Below, piece by piece: positions 36,317-48,200 of a stretch of 64,000 bases of DNA. Within the stretch, counting starts at the first letter, position 1, and each line of letters opens with the position of its first letter. The DNA is from Strongylocentrotus purpuratus (lineage: Eukaryota; Echinodermata; Echinoidea; Camarodonta; Strongylocentrotidae): positions 27,197,299 through 27,261,298 of the forward strand of contig NW_022145596.1 in NCBI RefSeq assembly GCF_000002235.5, read 5' to 3'. Both the position numbers and the translations under genes were made by a program. The notes under the pieces are model-generated. The model saw only the letters and a program-made list of their open reading frames with translations. It had not been told where the DNA came from and searched no databases.

Positions 36317-37944
36317 GTACCTAACAATAATAATGATTATTTACATCACAAAGCCTTATACTTTGACAGGGAAATATAATTCAAGGGGAGTAAATTTGAA
36401 TGAAAAATTCAGGACATTTCAATAAGGATCTATCCGTACAATGCCAGTTGTCTAATCCAAATCCACAATGGGTTCTTTGCCAAGACTACAGTTTCCAGTG
36501 AAGTGGGACAGTGCGTGGGAGTACATTTACAAAGTGGTTGTCTTCAGTTCCAATCTACATTTAATACTAATAGCAAGGATATAGGCCTATGTGGCTTGTA
36601 GTTGTACAGCAATATATATTTCCCCCACCACTCTCAAAGAAGTATCAGGGAAAAATATACAAAATCTTAAGGCCTACTAACAAGGGCTAATCTAGGGTTT
36701 AGTTGTTGTTTTAATAAAAAAAATACTTTGCTATTATTACTTTGAAATCAAAACATATCCAGACATGGGTAAAATTGATAATTTGCAACAGAAATTAAAT
36801 GATAGATAGCTATATTGTATACAAAAGTAACATATATTCACCGTTTTTAGTCCTCTGCAATCTAAATTCAGCACAGTTCAGAATGTTTTAATATTACTTT
36901 GGGTGGTATTATTGCAATCCCCTGCACATTGCAAATCGGAGAGGGCTAGCGGGCCGAGGGGGACGAGGGAGTTTTGTGAAATGAGTAATATTAATTTACA
37001 TTGGGAGCCAGTATACTACAAAGAAACAGCCCGGGTGAATAAGGCAAGGAATGAATGAGTCACAGTCGTCAGACAAATTGCTTTGCAGACTTGTCATACC
37101 ATTACCAACCACAAAATACACCATACGGGATTAAATATTTGACAAAGACTACGTTTTGAAGTAATGCACCCACATAATGCGGACGAGGTTTCTGGCGAGG
37201 GACACACCCACTGTTATTGCGTTAAAAAATAAACAAACTATTTTCGAACAAGTGGTGGTAAAAAATCTTGACGTGTAAGCCTATGCCACTATGGGGCGCG
37301 CGCAATGAAGGATGATGATTATACCAAGTATATTCCGATATGTAAGTCTGTCAAAAAGTGTTCTTAACTCGCAAAAAGCAGACTGTAACTCACCGACTTT
37401 CGGGAATTCCGTAGACGTAGAGTAACCAAATGTAAATGGGTGCTTGGGACTACTTCCGAGTATGTAAGAGGCAAAAGATAAAGCTTCTTAAAAAGTTGAA
37501 ACTGAATATATGGTTGTCGTACAATTCTGATCTTGTCTGTTCTACAGCGGCACACACATTACAAAGCCCATGTTCACAACAACACACACTGAAAACTTGC
37601 GAATACTGTACATGTGTTATTGCAGTGCAGAGATACGGCTGGTGCACCCACCTATGAATATGCATGATTGAATCACAAGCGAGTGATTTTATTGGCCAGG
37701 AAGTAACAATATCTAACTCATATGACCTAATAAGGTTATGAGTAATTGTTTCTGGATGAAAATAACTTAGGTTATAATTTGTGATAAAACATTATTCGAA
37801 AAATGAAAACTGATGCCCAAATTGTATTCAATCTAAATATAAAGACGGAAATATCGGATGTTTTCATATGCCAATAGCACAATTTACATGCGAATATGCA
37901 ATGTATGTTATATCAGCACTGTGAACGCTATCGTTTGCAAGCCA
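36317..37944. other. Non-coding stretch with a CpG-richer patch
   Basis: No complete gene seen. Around 37130-37480 the CpG density rises. On the minus strand GAAAGTCG is followed by GTGAGT (near 37395), a donor consensus with no ATG-led frame behind it. This could be a promoter and 5' untranslated exon of a minus-strand gene, perhaps the one with exons at 9-13 kb, but that is only a guess. Confidence 0.25.
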
Positions 37945-38016
37945 GGTTTTGTAGTGTAACGGTTAGCACCCAGGACTCTGAATCCTGTAATCCGAGTTCG
38001 AATCTCGGCAAGACCT
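37945..38016 (+). tRNA. tRNA-Gln (anticodon CUG)
   Basis: All four arms can be drawn. The acceptor stem GGTTTTG pairs with CAAGACC (one G-U). The D arm region GTGTAACGGTTAGCAC follows. The anticodon stem CAGGA pairs with TCCTG around loop CTCTGAA, giving anticodon CTG at 37978-37980. The T arm is CCGAG-TTCGAAT-CTCGG. The internal promoter is intact: the A box lies in the D arm and the B box is GAGTTCGAATC. Runs of T follow at 38020-38024 and about 38028-38033 and would stop RNA polymerase III. It closely resembles eukaryotic nuclear tRNA-Gln, has no intron and no encoded CCA. It stands alone rather than in a cluster. Confidence 0.93.
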
Positions 38017-39551
38017 TATCTTTTGCATTTTTTCTAATGATCGGTTTTTCCTTATCATTAATAGATTGTAATATTTTACTTCCATAAGATTCTGAATAAA
38101 TATCTTTTATTATCATGCAGGAACTGTTTTTAATTTTATAGGTGTATACGGGGTTGGGAATTGGGAGTTGAGGGTTAATGGACGTTGTGTGTAAGGGTTT
38201 AATAGGAACGTAATGGGGATAGGACAGACGATGGTGGTAATATGGCTTTTTAACTAACAATCAAAGGTTCCAATGAAGATTACACATCTGTTGAAAATGG
38301 CTTAAAATCATATTAAGATTGTTTTTTCCTTCTTTATAAGATGTAATTCTACTGACTGAGACCTCACTTTTCTTCTTATTATTAGGCTATATGAATATTC
38401 GGACCACCACACCTGACTGAGAAAAACAAATATTTAAATCATCCCTGATAATGCGTTTCAGAACAATGCCTCCCCCCCCCCCCCCGAAAAATTACTCCTT
38501 GGAAAATTAACCCCCACCCCCCCCCCCATGGGCAATACCCCCCCCCCCCCTCCCTCCCAGAACATATACCGCTACCCCGAATATTACATCCCCCTTGTTC
38601 ATTCATTGAAGGGGAAGTCCACCCTGATAATAAGTTGGTTTTACTAAATTTCGGGGGGGGGGGGGTAATTGTCCTAAAACCCTGATAATATAATCACAAT
38701 TTGGGTGTATGCTCTGTCTACAAATAGTATGTTTTCAGTTCGAGGTTTCCCTTTGTAGGTGCCACTTTTCACCAGAAAGTGCCATGTTTTTTGGTGCCCC
38801 GGCCCCCCTGATTACAAGTATCATTCCGTGCTGCCAGCTTACCACTCGCATATTTGGATTGCCCCCGCCACACGCCCCCCCCCCCCCCCCCCGCCCATTG
38901 CTGACCCCTCCACTGACGCATTAAACGTAACGATATGAGGTGCAGAGTGCAGTTACATACCATGCAAATCGGTTGGAGGAGTGGGAGAAATAGAGAATGT
39001 TCATTATGAAAAGGGGCTTTCCACTCAACGGCATCCAACATCACCATGTTTGCCTCACATGATTGTGACAGGTTTTGAGTTGTAATACGTATACTGACTT
39101 TATAGTATCTATACGAAATGCAAAATTGTATTTGGCTTGATCCGTGTCCGGATTTCATGGGCTGTCTTTACATTTTATTTCTGTGCTAAATGTTCATTCA
39201 TAATGCGTTGACAGAAATCAATTTGGCGGGCGGGCGGATTTTTTTTAATTTTTTTTTTTAACTTCATTTTGTGTGTGTCTTTTTTTTTCTTTTTTTTTTT
39301 CTTCCCCCCCCCCCCCCCCATTTTTTTTTTTTTTTAAATATTTTTTTTCCATAAAAAACAAAAATCATTGGGATTTTGAAGCATTTAAACAAACAGAGTC
39401 TATAAAACACTTTAATATGGTAACAGACTAGTTACATGTACAATGAATATCAAGACCAACACAGAAAGTATTTTGGGCTTTGAAATACAGCACCTTTTAA
39501 ATCTCCATTGTACTACTTATAGCTACTTGCGCCCTCTATGTAGCAAACAAT
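38017..39551. other. Homopolymer-rich non-coding stretch
   Basis: Contains poly-C runs at about 38471-38483, 38516-38527, 38539-38550, 38876-38892 and 39304-39319, a poly-G run at 38653-38665, and long T-rich tracts at 39240-39350. No supported gene or RNA. Confidence 0.4.
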
Positions 39552-39667
39552 GCCTAATCGGTGACCATTGGTCTCCCATGATCCTCTTTATCTTATATTA
39601 ACTTAGAGCTGATTTGATGAGATAACCACCTGTCCAGTGACCTTGCAGGGTGGTCTAATCCCTCCTT
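39552..39667 (+). repeat. Dispersed repeat (copy 2 of a pair)
   Basis: Matches 1829-1912, beginning GCCTAATCGGTGACCATTGG and ending GGGTGGTCTAATCCCTCCT. It has about 30 extra bases in the middle. Unlike copy 1 it has no Helitron at its left edge, so it offers an uninterrupted version of that junction. Confidence 0.6.
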
Positions 39668-39873
39668 TAAACGAGTACAGATGGGCTTAAAATGAGTTAA
39701 AGAATGCTCAGAACCTGATTTGAATGAACGGCATTTTGACATAGAAAAATAAAAATAGCAAGTTTAATAAATACCTAATTGCGTACTGAAAAGACAAAAC
39801 TGGCAACGGGACGCATTTTGATCCTTGCAAATGCATAAAATGGTATGTTCGGCATTTAAGATTGCTCCCCCCC

Positions 39874-39904
<31 letters not shown>

Positions 39905-40170
39905 AAAAAATTTAATAAAATAAAAAATTGAATTAAAAATACGAGCGGCCCGGAAATGACGAGCGGGCGGTCGAGGACAACCAATTATTATTATTTTTTT
40001 TTTTTTGGGGGGGGGGGGGGGGGGGGCCTAACGCAAAGAGCACTTTTTTTTTTTTTTGTCCCGAAATTTGAAAATTTGACCGATCGACATTTCGTTACGA
40101 TGGGGGGGGGGGGGGGGTAAGGTCACCTTTTTGGGTCACCCATTAGCATTTTTTTTGTTACTTATTTTGT
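39668..40170. other. Homopolymer-rich non-coding stretch
   Basis: A 28-base poly-C run at about 39867-39894 is followed directly by poly-A. Poly-T, then poly-G runs lie at about 39995-40027 and 40101-40117. No gene seen. These tracts may be assembly-prone. Confidence 0.45.
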
Positions 40171-40711
40171 TTAAAGGTACTATATCCCTTTTGCAGGCCC
40201 AAAAATGAAAAGGTTAAATTCCAATGGCATTTGAAAGAAAATACTAATTTAGAACTCCCCTTAAATAAATGGGGCTTGAAAATGTCTTTAAGTGGGAAAA
40301 TAACGACTAATAGTTGTCATATTGACTTAGGAGCTATAGAGCCAATAAGTAATAGTCTTGAATTTCAGATCATTGTACCGCATGGTCGTTCGTTTTATGC
40401 TGCGCAAAGATTCAATCAGTTTAATTTTGGCCATTACAATAAGTGGGTTATTGATGTAGACAAATCTTTTACAGCTCATTTTATGTATGTTATTACCAAA
40501 GAAGAAGAAAAAGCCAGTCAGTCACTCAATACTAACAATAGGGTCTGGCAGTGAAGTCTAGCAAGTAAATGGGTTTCCTTGCAGAATTTAAATATTAGGA
40601 CACTGCTAAGTTTAAATTTCACAGATAGGACATAATATATGACATATTCATAATTCCTGCAAAGTTCTACAGAATTTGAGATTGGCTGCAAAAGCGACAT
40701 AGTATCTTTAA
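40171..40711. mobile_element. TTAA-flanked MITE, family B, copy 2
   Basis: The element 40175-40707 lies between TTAA at 40171-40174 and 40708-40711. Its ends are AGGTACTATATCCC and, in reverse complement, AGATACTATGTCGC. It is collinear with copy 1 at 20313-20920 except for the SINE-like insert in that copy. It keeps an open frame of 107 codons overlapping the one in copy 1; both share the phrases FYAAQRFNQF and IDVDK. The excess of amino-acid-changing differences argues against a selected protein. Confidence 0.85.
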
Positions 40712-41836
40712 TCAAAAATAAATAAATAAATGAGGGGGGGGGGGGTTCGTCCAAACACACCCCAAAAAAAATTTGAGGGAGGGGTTCGACCCCGAACCCC
40801 CCCCCCCCCCCCTGCGTACGCGCCTGCACACACACACACACCTTTGCACAAAAATGTACTGTGGTAATGAAATTAAAGGGAAGGGGGCTGCAGTTGAGAT
40901 CACTGTGATTACTTTCAGTATATAGGCCTATCAAACAGGTTGTATTTGTGTTTGAAAGATATGACACGGGGGTACCACAATGAAATAATTACTAATTGAA
41001 TAAATAAATGATAAAGCAACACTGTGACGTGAGGGGAGTAAGGCCTATTACGTAGATTACTTTGCATAAACATATTATAATACGATACATAAAATGGTGG
41101 AAATAATTTGTACACAATGAATTAATATTGGGTAAAATTATAAAAATGAAGTTGCCCATTAAACCTCCCACAACCTCAAAAGCTCATGTTAAGTCTGTTC
41201 AATTTTATGAACTTCGGTATGAAAGGTAATATTTTGCTATATTGATATTTATTATGATGCGATATTCAGGTTATGGAAAGATGATTCAGGATTAATACGA
41301 AATACAATTCCTCGAGGATGATGTTTTAAGTTATAATACTTATTTCTATATTTTAGGTTTAAAAATACCGTTTTTTTTTATGTGAGTCCAAGAACAATTT
41401 ATAATTATTTTATAAAAGTACTACTGCAAACGTATAATGTGCAGGTAAGGGATGGGCAAAATAAGTATGATTTTATAGATATGGAATAAAAAGAAATATT
41501 TGTAGGCCCAAGAATTACTATACTCATTAGAAAACCACCCCCACTGAAACAACAAGAATTTCAATTTAGATTATGGCATGGAGCCATATTATATATACTA
41601 ATGAGCATCTTTATAGAATTGGTTTTGTTGGTGATAATCTGTAATACTATAATTTTCATGGTGAAGTATGTTATATTTATGTCAAGATCGGGGGGGGGGG
41701 AGGGGCAAGTACCAACTTGATAAAAGATGAGGAAAACCATTTTTAATCATAGGGATGAGGAAAATAAAATTGTCATTAAAATGGGAAAGCTGGTATTACA
41801 TTTTCTAAAGTGAGAGCTATAGCAGCTTAGTGTTTA
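40712..41836. other. AT-rich non-coding stretch
   Basis: Contains poly-G (40735-40745), poly-C (40797-40812), a (CA)n run (40828-40841) and poly-G (41690-41699). No supported gene. Confidence 0.35.
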
Positions 41837-42285
41837 TTAAAGGTAATACAAAGTTTTGGGAAATTTTGAAAATATGGTGGATAGTGATTCTTTATAATTT
41901 TGATATATTTGGATGCCCCTGTGGACATATTATAAGCACTAGAAAATTTAGCCCTTAAAACACTTCTACTTTCGAGAAAAATTGAATATAAAAATTTACC
42001 GGTGCTCCCGGTAAATTTTGATAAATTTCAAATAACGCCTACGGCCGTACAATGGTAGCTGCGACCATGAAAATCTCAGAATATGTAGTTGTGATATATA
42101 ATTTCCAAACGGGAATAGCTAATCGGTCGATTTTAGTCAAGAAACATTGTTTCATAGCTTAATTAATATATTCACCTTGAGAAGGAGCTATACAACATAA
42201 AGAGTTTATTATTTACAATTTCATAACTTAGACTCTATTTCAACCGCGACAACCGTTCACTGAATATTGTAGGATCGTATATGCT
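41837..42285. mobile_element. TTAA-flanked MITE, family A, copy 2 (3' truncated)
   Basis: Starts with TTAA (41837-41840) and AGGTAATACAAAGTTTTGG and follows copy 1 (17960-18461) closely through GTAGGATCGTATATGCTT. There it is cut off by the SINE at 42286. The missing right end with its inverted repeat was not found beyond the SINE, so the end was deleted or lost on insertion. Confidence 0.8.
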
Positions 42286-42382
42286 TAATATCTTGCCAAA
42301 GGATGTTAGTGCCGTGTTGGGATTCGAACCCTCGACCTCCGCATCTCCAGTCAAGCGACTTAAACCACTCGGCCACGACACT
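42286..42382 (-). mobile_element. SINE head with tRNA-Ser-like sequence
   Basis: On the minus strand AGTGTCG pairs with CGGCACT as an acceptor stem (42382 to 42308). A consensus A box TGGCCGAGTGG and B box GGTTCGAATCC are present. The anticodon arm does not pair well (CTTGA against TGCGG) and the long variable arm expected for tRNA-Ser is missing. The sequence continues into ACTAACATCCTTTGGCAAGA, matching ACTAATGTCCTTTGGCAAGA of the SINE at 36.0 kb. It is therefore the 5' part of the same SINE family, truncated soon after the tRNA-related head. The promoter boxes look intact. Confidence 0.75.
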
Positions 42383-43139
42383 CCCACATCCACTGAGTGA
42401 GTAGTGTGTGTGTGGGGGGGGGGGGGGAGGAGCAGGACTTTGTTCCGCTACCAGTAAAATAACCTCCAGATTTGTTGAAAGTTTTTTTTTTTTTTTAAAT
42501 ATAGAGTGCATAATAATACATACATGTACAATCGACTTATAAATTATGTTTATGTACTTTTACTTTGTTGCTCAGTTATACTGCAAATGATTTTTTTTTA
42601 AAATATGTTCATGTATTAGCAATCAATATTGAAAAGGTTTATTTAGTTTATTAAATTGTATATGTTGTTCTCAGTGGCGGCCGAAGCGAATTCCAAAGTG
42701 GGGGGGGGGGGGGCACCAAGAAGAAAAAAGGGCACCTACAAAGGGAAATCTCAAAGCGAAAATATACAATTTTTTAGACATTGGTATATACCCCTACATA
42801 CATTGTGATTATAATTATCAGGGATGATTTCAATATTTGTTTCACTTTCTACACCATACAAGATATTGCTTAAGCATCATGCTTTGCATTTGGGTTTGAT
42901 TGTCTAAAAAATTGTTTGCGAGCGAGGAAATTTTTTAAGATGTGTGAGGTCGCAGTGCGATAAATTACATCTTATAAAGAGGAAAAAACCCAATCCTAAT
43001 GGGGTTATAAGCATATACTCATAACGGAAGACTGAAAAGACCTTTGATGCGTGCAAGCGTTTAATGATGAGAGGAAAATGGGACATAATAGAAAAGGAGC
43101 ATGTGCCAAAGTACAAAGAGTAAATATAAAAATTGAAAA
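42383..43139. other. Non-coding stretch with poly-G tracts
   Basis: Poly-G at about 42415-42427 and 42701-42713. The second follows AGTGGCGGCCGAAGCG and begins the GGGGCAC-rich region. No gene was seen. Confidence 0.35.
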
Positions 43140-44055
43140 TGGGGCACTTCTTACACCCTCAAAAGGAGGCACTCACCAGGGATGAAAAAAGTCAGTCATA
43201 CAAATAGGAAATGGGCATTTGTCGATGGAAAAGGAGCCTTCATCAGATCTTGAAAGCGGCATTTATAAGAGGTGAAAAGGGGCATTTATGAAAAGGGGAT
43301 AGGTCCCTTATTAGAAAGGAAAAGGGGCACGTATCATTGTTAAAAGGAAAATTATCAGAGGTAAAAAGACCAGATATGACAAGGGGCACTTATGTGAATG
43401 AAAAAGGGGCACTAAGTTGTAATAAATAATTAGTTGAAAGAAAATGGGCACCGATCAGATTTTAAAGGGGCATTTTTCGGAGGTGAAGGGGGCACTTATC
43501 TGAAATGAAAAGGAGTAACTTCTCGTACCTGAAAACGGGTTATTTACCAGAGAAGGGGCACTTATGAGAAGGGGAAGGGGCTCTTTTTCAATGGGGCACT
43601 TTTCATTAGAAAAAGGGGCATTTATTAGAAAAGAAAAAGGGCACACATGAAAATATAAGGTGCGCTTATCCGAGTTAAAATGGGGGTAGTTATTAAAAGA
43701 GGAAGGGGCACTTCTTACAAAGTAAAAGGGGCAGTTGTCAAAGTAACAGAGGCACCTCTCAGATTTAATTAGGACAGCTATCAGAGGTGAAGGGGGCACT
43801 TATCAAAAGTGAAAAAAGCAATATTCGTACCTAATTAGGGGCACTTACTAGACGGCACTTATGCGAATGGAAAATGGACACTTATTGCAAAGGAATGAAT
43901 GGCCCGGGAAAATGGGAACTAGTCGAAGGAAAAGGGGCATTTATTAGAGTTGAAAAGGGGAAGGGGCACTTTTACAAATTAATAGGGGCACTTGTCAAAG
44001 TAAAAAGGGGGCACTTTTTGGGTGCTTGAAAAAGTGGGGGGGGCACTGTGCCCAC
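43140..44055 (+). repeat. Degenerate GGGGCAC tandem array
   Basis: Words of the type AAAAGGGGCACTTATCAGA recur every 25-35 bases for about 900 bases, with heavy divergence. The region opens (42676-42720) with GGCGGCCGAAGCG then poly-G and GGGCACC, and closes (44000-44085) with poly-G, GGCACTGTGCCC, and CCCCAAGTGGGACGCCTCGG. It may be the expanded core of one repeat element. Minus-strand open frames here are by-products. Confidence 0.65.
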
Positions 44056-44247
44056 CCCCTGCCCCCAAGTGGGACGCCTCGGGTTGTTTTTGTTTGTATT
44101 GCATTTGGAGGAATTAAACAAAATTACTAAAAAATAATTTTAAAAAATATGGAAAAACCAAAATACATTACCGGTATGTATATGTGCGCACATGTTGTGC
44201 ATGCAATTCATGCGGTGCGCATTATTGCATCAGATCCTACGTTCAAG

Positions 44248-44343
44248 ATGGCAGACGAAAAGAGGAAAGAAGTTCAGGAGAGTATTAAAAAGCAAGGCGA
44301 GATTGTGCGTCACTTGAAAGCAGTAAAAGCTGATAAGGACAAG
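44248..44343 (+). CDS. First coding exon of a WHEP-domain aminoacyl-tRNA synthetase
   Basis: The ATG lies in a strong start context (CAAGATGG: A at -3, G at +4). The exon encodes 32 residues and ends AAG followed by GTTAGT, a good donor in phase 0. The peptide has the core of a WHEP domain: IKKQGEIVRHLKAVKADK, with the family's K/xQG-xx-VRxLKxxKAxK pattern. WHEP domains are helix-turn-helix appendages found at the N-terminus of eukaryotic histidyl-, glycyl- and tryptophanyl-tRNA synthetases and elsewhere in glutamyl-prolyl- and methionyl-tRNA synthetase. They bind RNA or partner proteins in the cytoplasm. The N-terminal position directly after the initiator fits the His, Gly or Trp enzymes; I cannot choose. 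An in-frame upstream ATG at 44149 exists but its peptide is unlike the family. The second half of the domain and the catalytic part must lie on later exons, not found in this window. About 0.9 kb downstream the large G-rich array begins, so it may fill the first intron. Confidence 0.8.
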
Positions 44344-44928
44344 GTTAGTGTCTGTGTATACTTTTTTTGTACGTTTGAGCCGACAACAGATTTTATTATA
44401 TCTCGAATTTTGTGAAACATGTGCTCGAGTTAGAGCGAGAGGAAGGTTCGGCATTAGTGAGCGGATATCGCGACATATTGACCGGAGCGATTCGGCGCAA
44501 ATGGTTTGTCTCATCCCCTTAGCTGGATCCTAGAGGCGATGCATGCTGCAGCTCGATATACTTGGTAGACAAGACCAGACACTAATCAGTTAATGTAATG
44601 TAAATCGCACCTTGACTAAATGTCATCAGGGACCCGTGTAAGGTAAGCAATTCGCAGTACAACTTAAGAATACCCCACTACTAAAATTGGCGCTAGGTCT
44701 AGTGTAGTTCCGTAGACTATCTATCCATTTTTTTAGCAGTTTCATATCCATTCTTAGCAAAGGAATTTTAGCCCAATTTTTTACTAATTTTTTACTAATT
44801 TTAATCGAATCCGGGCTAACTCGCCCCACGGGACATCTCGCCCCAGCCTCAAACTAAGACTGGGGCGAGATGTCCTGACATGATTCATCGATCGAGAGAT
44901 ACCGTGCTCATTGTGACTTAATACTGCC
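44344..44928 (+). other. Probable start of the intron of the WHEP gene
   Basis: Follows the donor at 44344. It contains CpG-richer sequence to about 44540. At 44832-44876 there is a hairpin in which GGACATCTCGCCCCAG pairs exactly with CTGGGGCGAGATGTCC across a short loop; that hairpin is probably a MITE fragment. Confidence 0.4.
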
Positions 44929-45224
44929 ATTTCCAACCACAATCTGTAATGGAATTGTGTTAAATCATACTATTGAAGACAATCTATAACTTCTCTTTAG
45001 GTAAAATGACAAAAAAATGGCATTTCGGACAATTTACTCACAGCCGCACATACGTAATGTGCGTTGTATCGACACAAACCACCAGGACCACTGACATTCG
45101 AGCAGTGTTTTTGAGTAAATTGTCTGAAATGCCATTTTTTTGTCATTTTACCTAAAGAGAAGTTATAGATTGTCTTCAATAGTATCATTTAACACAATTC
45201 AATTACAGATTGTGGTTGGAAATG
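44929..45224. mobile_element. Foldback element abutting the large array
   Basis: The left arm (44929-45042) starts CATTTCCAACCACAATCTGT and is the near-perfect reverse complement of 45112-45224. The arms include TATAACTTCTCTTTAGGTAA and ATGACAAAAAAATGGCATTT. The centre of about 70 bases has ACGTAATGTGCGT. The two opposing 60-codon open frames share their first residues because they are mirror readings of the two arms. The first unit of the large array starts immediately at the right edge (GTCATGTTTGAGAAGAG). Confidence 0.85.
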
Positions 45225-48200
45225 TCATGTTTGAGAAGAGACCAGAGAGCTGTGTGACGTTAGTGCATGTTCATCCTTTTACCACCAGCTGTAATAACAT
45301 TACACTTGTGTGAAGGGGGGGGGGGGGGGGTTGTCATGTTTGAGAAGAGAGCAGAGAGCTGTGTGATGTGGGAGCATGTTCACCCTTTTACCCCAAGCTG
45401 ATTGAAGATTACACTTGTGTGTAAAAGTGGGGGGGGGGGGGGGGTTGTCATGTTTGAGAAGAGTGCAGAGAGCTGTGTGACGTGGGTGCATATACACCCT
45501 TTAACCACCAGCTGATTGAAGATTACACTTGTGTGTAGAAGGGGGAGGGGGGGGGGGTTGTCATGTTTAAGAAGAGTGCAGAGAGCTGGTGATGTGGATG
45601 CATGTTCATCCTTTTACCACCAGCTGATTGAAGATTACACTTGTGTGAAGAAGTGGGGGGGGGGGGGGTTGTCATGTCTGAGAATAGCTGTGTGATGTGG
45701 GTGCATGTTCATCCTTTTACCACCAGCGATATAAGATTACACTTTTGTGTAGGGGGGGGGGGGGGTTGTCATGTTTGAGAAGAGAGCTGTGTGAGGTGGG
45801 TGCATGTACACCCTTTTACCACCAGCTGATATAAAATTACACTTGTGTGAAGAAGTTGGGGGGGGGGTTGTCTGAGAAGAGTGCAGAGAGCTGTGTGACG
45901 TGGGTGCATGTTCATCCTTTACCACCAGCTGATTTGATATTACACTTGTGTGTAGAGGGGGGGGGGGGGGGGGGGGTTGTCATGTCTGAGAGAGTGCAGA
46001 GAGCTGTGTGACGTAGGTGCATGTTCACCCTTTTACCACCAGCTGATATAGATGCTTACACTTGTGTGTAGGAGGGGAGGCTGTTGTTTCTCATATTTGA
46101 GAAAAGTGCGGAGAGCTGTGTGAAGTGGGTGCATGTTCACCCTTTTACCACCAGCTGATATATATGCTTACACTTGTGTGTAGGAGGGGAGGTTGTTGTT
46201 TCTCATATTTGAGAAAAGTGCGGAGAGCTGTGTGACGTTGGTGCATGTTCACCCTTTTACCACCAGCTGATACGATATTACACTTGTGTGTAGAGGGGGG
46301 GGGGGGGTTGTCATGTTTGAGAAGAGTGCAGAGAGCTGTGTGACGTGGATGCATGTTCACCCTTTTACCACCAGCTAATACATGCTTACACTTAAGTGTA
46401 GGGGGGGGGGGGTTCTTGTCATGTTTGAGAAGGGTGCAGAGAGCTGTGTGACGTGGGTGCATGTTCATCCTTTACCACCAGCTGATTTGATATTACACTT
46501 GTGTGTAGAGGGGGGGGGGGGGGAGTTTGTCATGTCTGAGAAGAGTGCAGAGAGCTGTGTGACGTAGGTGCATGTTCACCCTTTTACCACCAGCTGATAT
46601 ATATGCTTACACTTGTGTGTAGGAGGGGAGGTTGTTGTTTCTCATATTTGAGAAAAGTGCGGAGAGCTGTGTGACGTGGGTGCATGTTCACCCTTTTACC
46701 ACCAGCTGATATGATATTACACTTGTGTGTAGAGGGGGGGGGGGGGTTGTCTTGTTTGAGAAGAGTGCAGAGAACTGTGTGACGTGGATGCATGTTCATC
46801 CTTTTACCACCAGCTGATACATGCTTACACTTGTGTGTAGGGGGGGGGGGGGGGGGGTTCTTGTCATGTTTGAGAAGAGTTCAGAAAGCTGTGTGACGTG
46901 GGTGCATGTTCACCCTTTTACCACCAGCTAATACATGCTTACACTTAAGTGTAGGGGGGGGGGGGGTTCTTGTCATGTTTGAGAAGGGTGCAGAGAGCTG
47001 TGTGACGTGGGTGCATGTTCATCCTTTACCACCAGCTGATTGATATTACACTTGTGTGTAGAGGGGGGGGGGGGGTTTGTCATGTCTGAGAAGAGTGCAG
47101 AGAGCTGTGTGACGTAGGTGCATGTTCACCCTTTTACCACCAGCTGATATATATGCTTACACTTGTGTGTAGGAGGGGAGGTTGTTGTTTCTCATATTTG
47201 AGAAAAGTGCGGAGAGCTGTGTGACGTGGGTGCATGTTCACCCTTTTACCACCAGCTGATATGATATTACACTTGTGTGTAGAGGGGGGGGGGGGGGTTG
47301 TCTTGTTTGAGAAGATTGCAGAGAGCTGTGTGACGTGGATGCATGTTCATCCTTTTACCACCAGCTGATATAATATTACACTTGTGTGTAGAGGGGGGGG
47401 GGGGGGTTGTCATGTTTGAGAAGAGAGCAGAGAGCTGTGTGATGTGGGTGCATGTTCATCCTTTACCACCAGCTGTAATAAGATTACACTTGTGTGTAGG
47501 GGGGGGGGGGGGGTTCTTGTCATGTCTGAGAAGAGTGCAGAGAGCTGTGTGACATTGGTGAATGTTCACCCTTTTACCACCAGCTGATACATGCTTGCAC
47601 TTGTGTGTAGAGGGGGGGGGGGGGGGCGGTTGTCATGTATGAGAAGAGTGCACAGAGCTGGTGATGTGGATGCATGTTCATCCTTTTGCCACCAGCCGAT
47701 ATATGCTTACAATTGTGTGTAGGAGGGGGGGGGGGGGTTGACATGTTTGAGTAGAGTGCGGAGAGCTGTGTGACGTGGGTTCATGACACCCTTTTACCAC
47801 CAGCTGATATATATGCTTACACTTGTGTGTAGGAGGGGAGGTTGTTGTTTCTCATATTTGAGAAAAGTGCGGAGAGCTGTGTGACGTGGGTGCATGTTCA
47901 CCCTTTTACCACCAGCTGATATGATATTACACTTGTGTGTAGAGGGGGGGGGGGTTGTCTGTTTGAGAAGAGTGCAGAGAACTGTGTGACGTGGATGCAT
48001 GTTCATCCTTTTACCACCAGCTGATATAATATTACACTTGTGTGTAGAGGGGGGGGGGGGGGAGGTTGTCATGTTTGAGAAGAGACCAGAGAGCTGTGTG
48101 ACGTGGGTGCATGTTCACCCTTTTACCACCAGCTGATACATGCTTACACTTGTGTGTAGGGGGGGGGGGTTGTCAAGTTTGAGAAGAGAGCAGAGAGCTG

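Noticed and set aside
42308..42382. A tRNA-Ser-like gene on the minus strand
   Set aside because: The acceptor stem and promoter boxes fit, but the anticodon stem mispairs and the long variable arm is missing. The 3' flank matches the SINE at 36 kb, so it is a SINE head.
44973..45188. Two opposing ~60-codon frames starting with the same residues
   Set aside because: They are mirror readings of the two arms of the foldback element.
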